A stretch of DNA of 51,010 nucleotides from Halovulum dunhuangense (GTDB lineage: Bacteria; Pseudomonadota; Alphaproteobacteria; Rhodobacterales; Rhodobacteraceae). The position numbers were made by a program, and so were the translations under genes. Below are positions 50,576 to 51,010 of this stretch, piece by piece. The stretch lies in contig NZ_JABFBC010000007.1 of the NCBI RefSeq assembly GCF_013093415.1, forward strand, positions 1-51,010, read 5' to 3'. Numbering within the stretch: the first letter of the stretch is position 1; the number at the start of each line of letters is the position of its first letter. The notes below the pieces were generated by a model. That model saw nothing but the letters and a program-made list of their open reading frames with translations. It had not been told where the DNA came from and did no database searches.

Positions 50576-51010
50576 TATCGAAAGCCTTTCATGGTGAGGA
50601 CGTACCCTGATCCACGGACACTTCTGATGGGGATCGGGGTCCCGTCGGGACGTACAAGCTTCCGCCTCAGACGTACGACCAACCCATCCACGATTCTCAG
50701 ATCTGCAACGCTCCTGCCATCCCGGATAGCAGCTACGATCTCAGCGCGACTCACAACGCGACCAGCGTTGCGCAAAAAGTATTTTAACAGATCAAATTCT
50801 GATGGCGTCAGGTGAACGACGTTCTTGCCGGTGTCAAATACAACTCTCTCGTTAAGATCGATCGTCCAGTTCTCAAGATGCAGGGTCGGCCCTTCAATCG
50901 GCGAAGGAGAGACGGTAGCGGGCAAATCCGAATTTGCCACATGACGCCGTGTGTTCAGACGCCGGATAACGCTGGATACTCTCGCACGAAGTTCGCGCGT
51001 GCCGAATGGT
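50575..51010 (-). CDS. OmpR-family response regulator, 5' end beyond the window
   Basis: The frame is open to the window edge and starts inside the receiver domain: Pro-Phe-Gly-Thr-Arg-Glu-Leu-Arg-Ala-Arg-Val follows where the conserved Lys-Pro-Phe would be. The C-terminal winged helix is complete (Leu-Thr-Pro-Ser-Glu-Phe-Asp-Leu-Leu, Val-Arg-Gly-Ser-Gly-Tyr-Val-Leu). A GTG at 50940 is only an internal codon, not the true start. It resembles the regulator at 48.2 kb in layout, so the two may be paralogues in one signalling locus. Confidence 0.88.
   Translation of the reverse strand, partial: PFGTRELRARVSSVIRRLNTRRHVANSDLPATVSPSPIEGPTLHLENWTIDLNERVVFDTGKNVVHLTPSEFDLLKYFLRNAGRVVSRAEIVAAIRDGRSVADLRIVDGLVVRLRRKLVRPDGTPIPIRSVRGSGYVLTMKGFR

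Overview
The window is high-GC DNA of an alphaproteobacterium, most likely a Rhodobacterales (Paracoccus/Rhodobacter-like) species. The inference rests on codon use, the stress and envelope genes of the first 18 kb, a DUF6473-like gene beside sulfotransferases, and an FnrL-type box. It reads as a genomic-island or plasmid-like mosaic: two different tyrosine recombinases, about a dozen insertion-sequence (IS) remnants, two nearly complete IS elements, two toxin-antitoxin pairs and several repeat arrays. No identification here was checked against a database; family names come from motifs I can read.

1-18.3 kb holds stress, envelope and metal genes. It contains a Tat-exported DUF411 protein, tiny membrane proteins (54, 46 and 24 aa), a VIT/CCC1-type metal transporter, a long Ala/Glu-rich OmpA-family protein, an OmpA-family lipoprotein, a CsbD-like protein, a Crp/Fnr regulator, an ars-like operon (arsR, permease, MFS transporter), an OsmC protein behind a perfect FNR-type box, UPF0114, a CNNM/CorC-type protein and a Ca2+/Na+ antiporter. 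An IS3-family element with a -1 frameshift heptamer and fragments of other IS families interrupt it.

18.3-28 kb looks like a small integrative element beside a TacA/TacT-type toxin-antitoxin pair. It has a non-coding repeat-rich tract of about 2 kb, a 454-aa protein with replication-initiator/relaxase-like motifs, a divergent XRE repressor, a 147-bp tandem array with palindromes, integrase-arm-like repeats, a tyrosine integrase with a strong terminator, and a YefM/YoeB module bounded by 15-bp direct repeats. It ends at a 5' half of tRNA-Met. A second, atypical tRNA-like cloverleaf follows.

28-34.8 kb is a probable defence or cargo segment. It carries a single-gene SF2 helicase with a C-terminal PD-(D/E)XK nuclease (Hna-like architecture), a two-gene ABC exporter and a SEC-C/Cys-His protein. 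34.8-37.9 kb is an IS21 element abutting a truncated IS3 copy. 38.3-42.8 kb holds a sulfotransferase gene with one in-frame TAG, an XRE-integrase operon, a DUF6473-like gene and an intact sulfotransferase. 43-51 kb holds more IS debris, a 1320-aa multi-PAS hybrid histidine kinase, an OmpR-type regulator behind a very AT-rich region, and a second OmpR-type regulator cut by the window edge.

The best candidates for something undescribed are the repeat-rich integrative element (20.2-27.5 kb) and the helicase-nuclease gene immediately downstream of the tRNA-like sequence.
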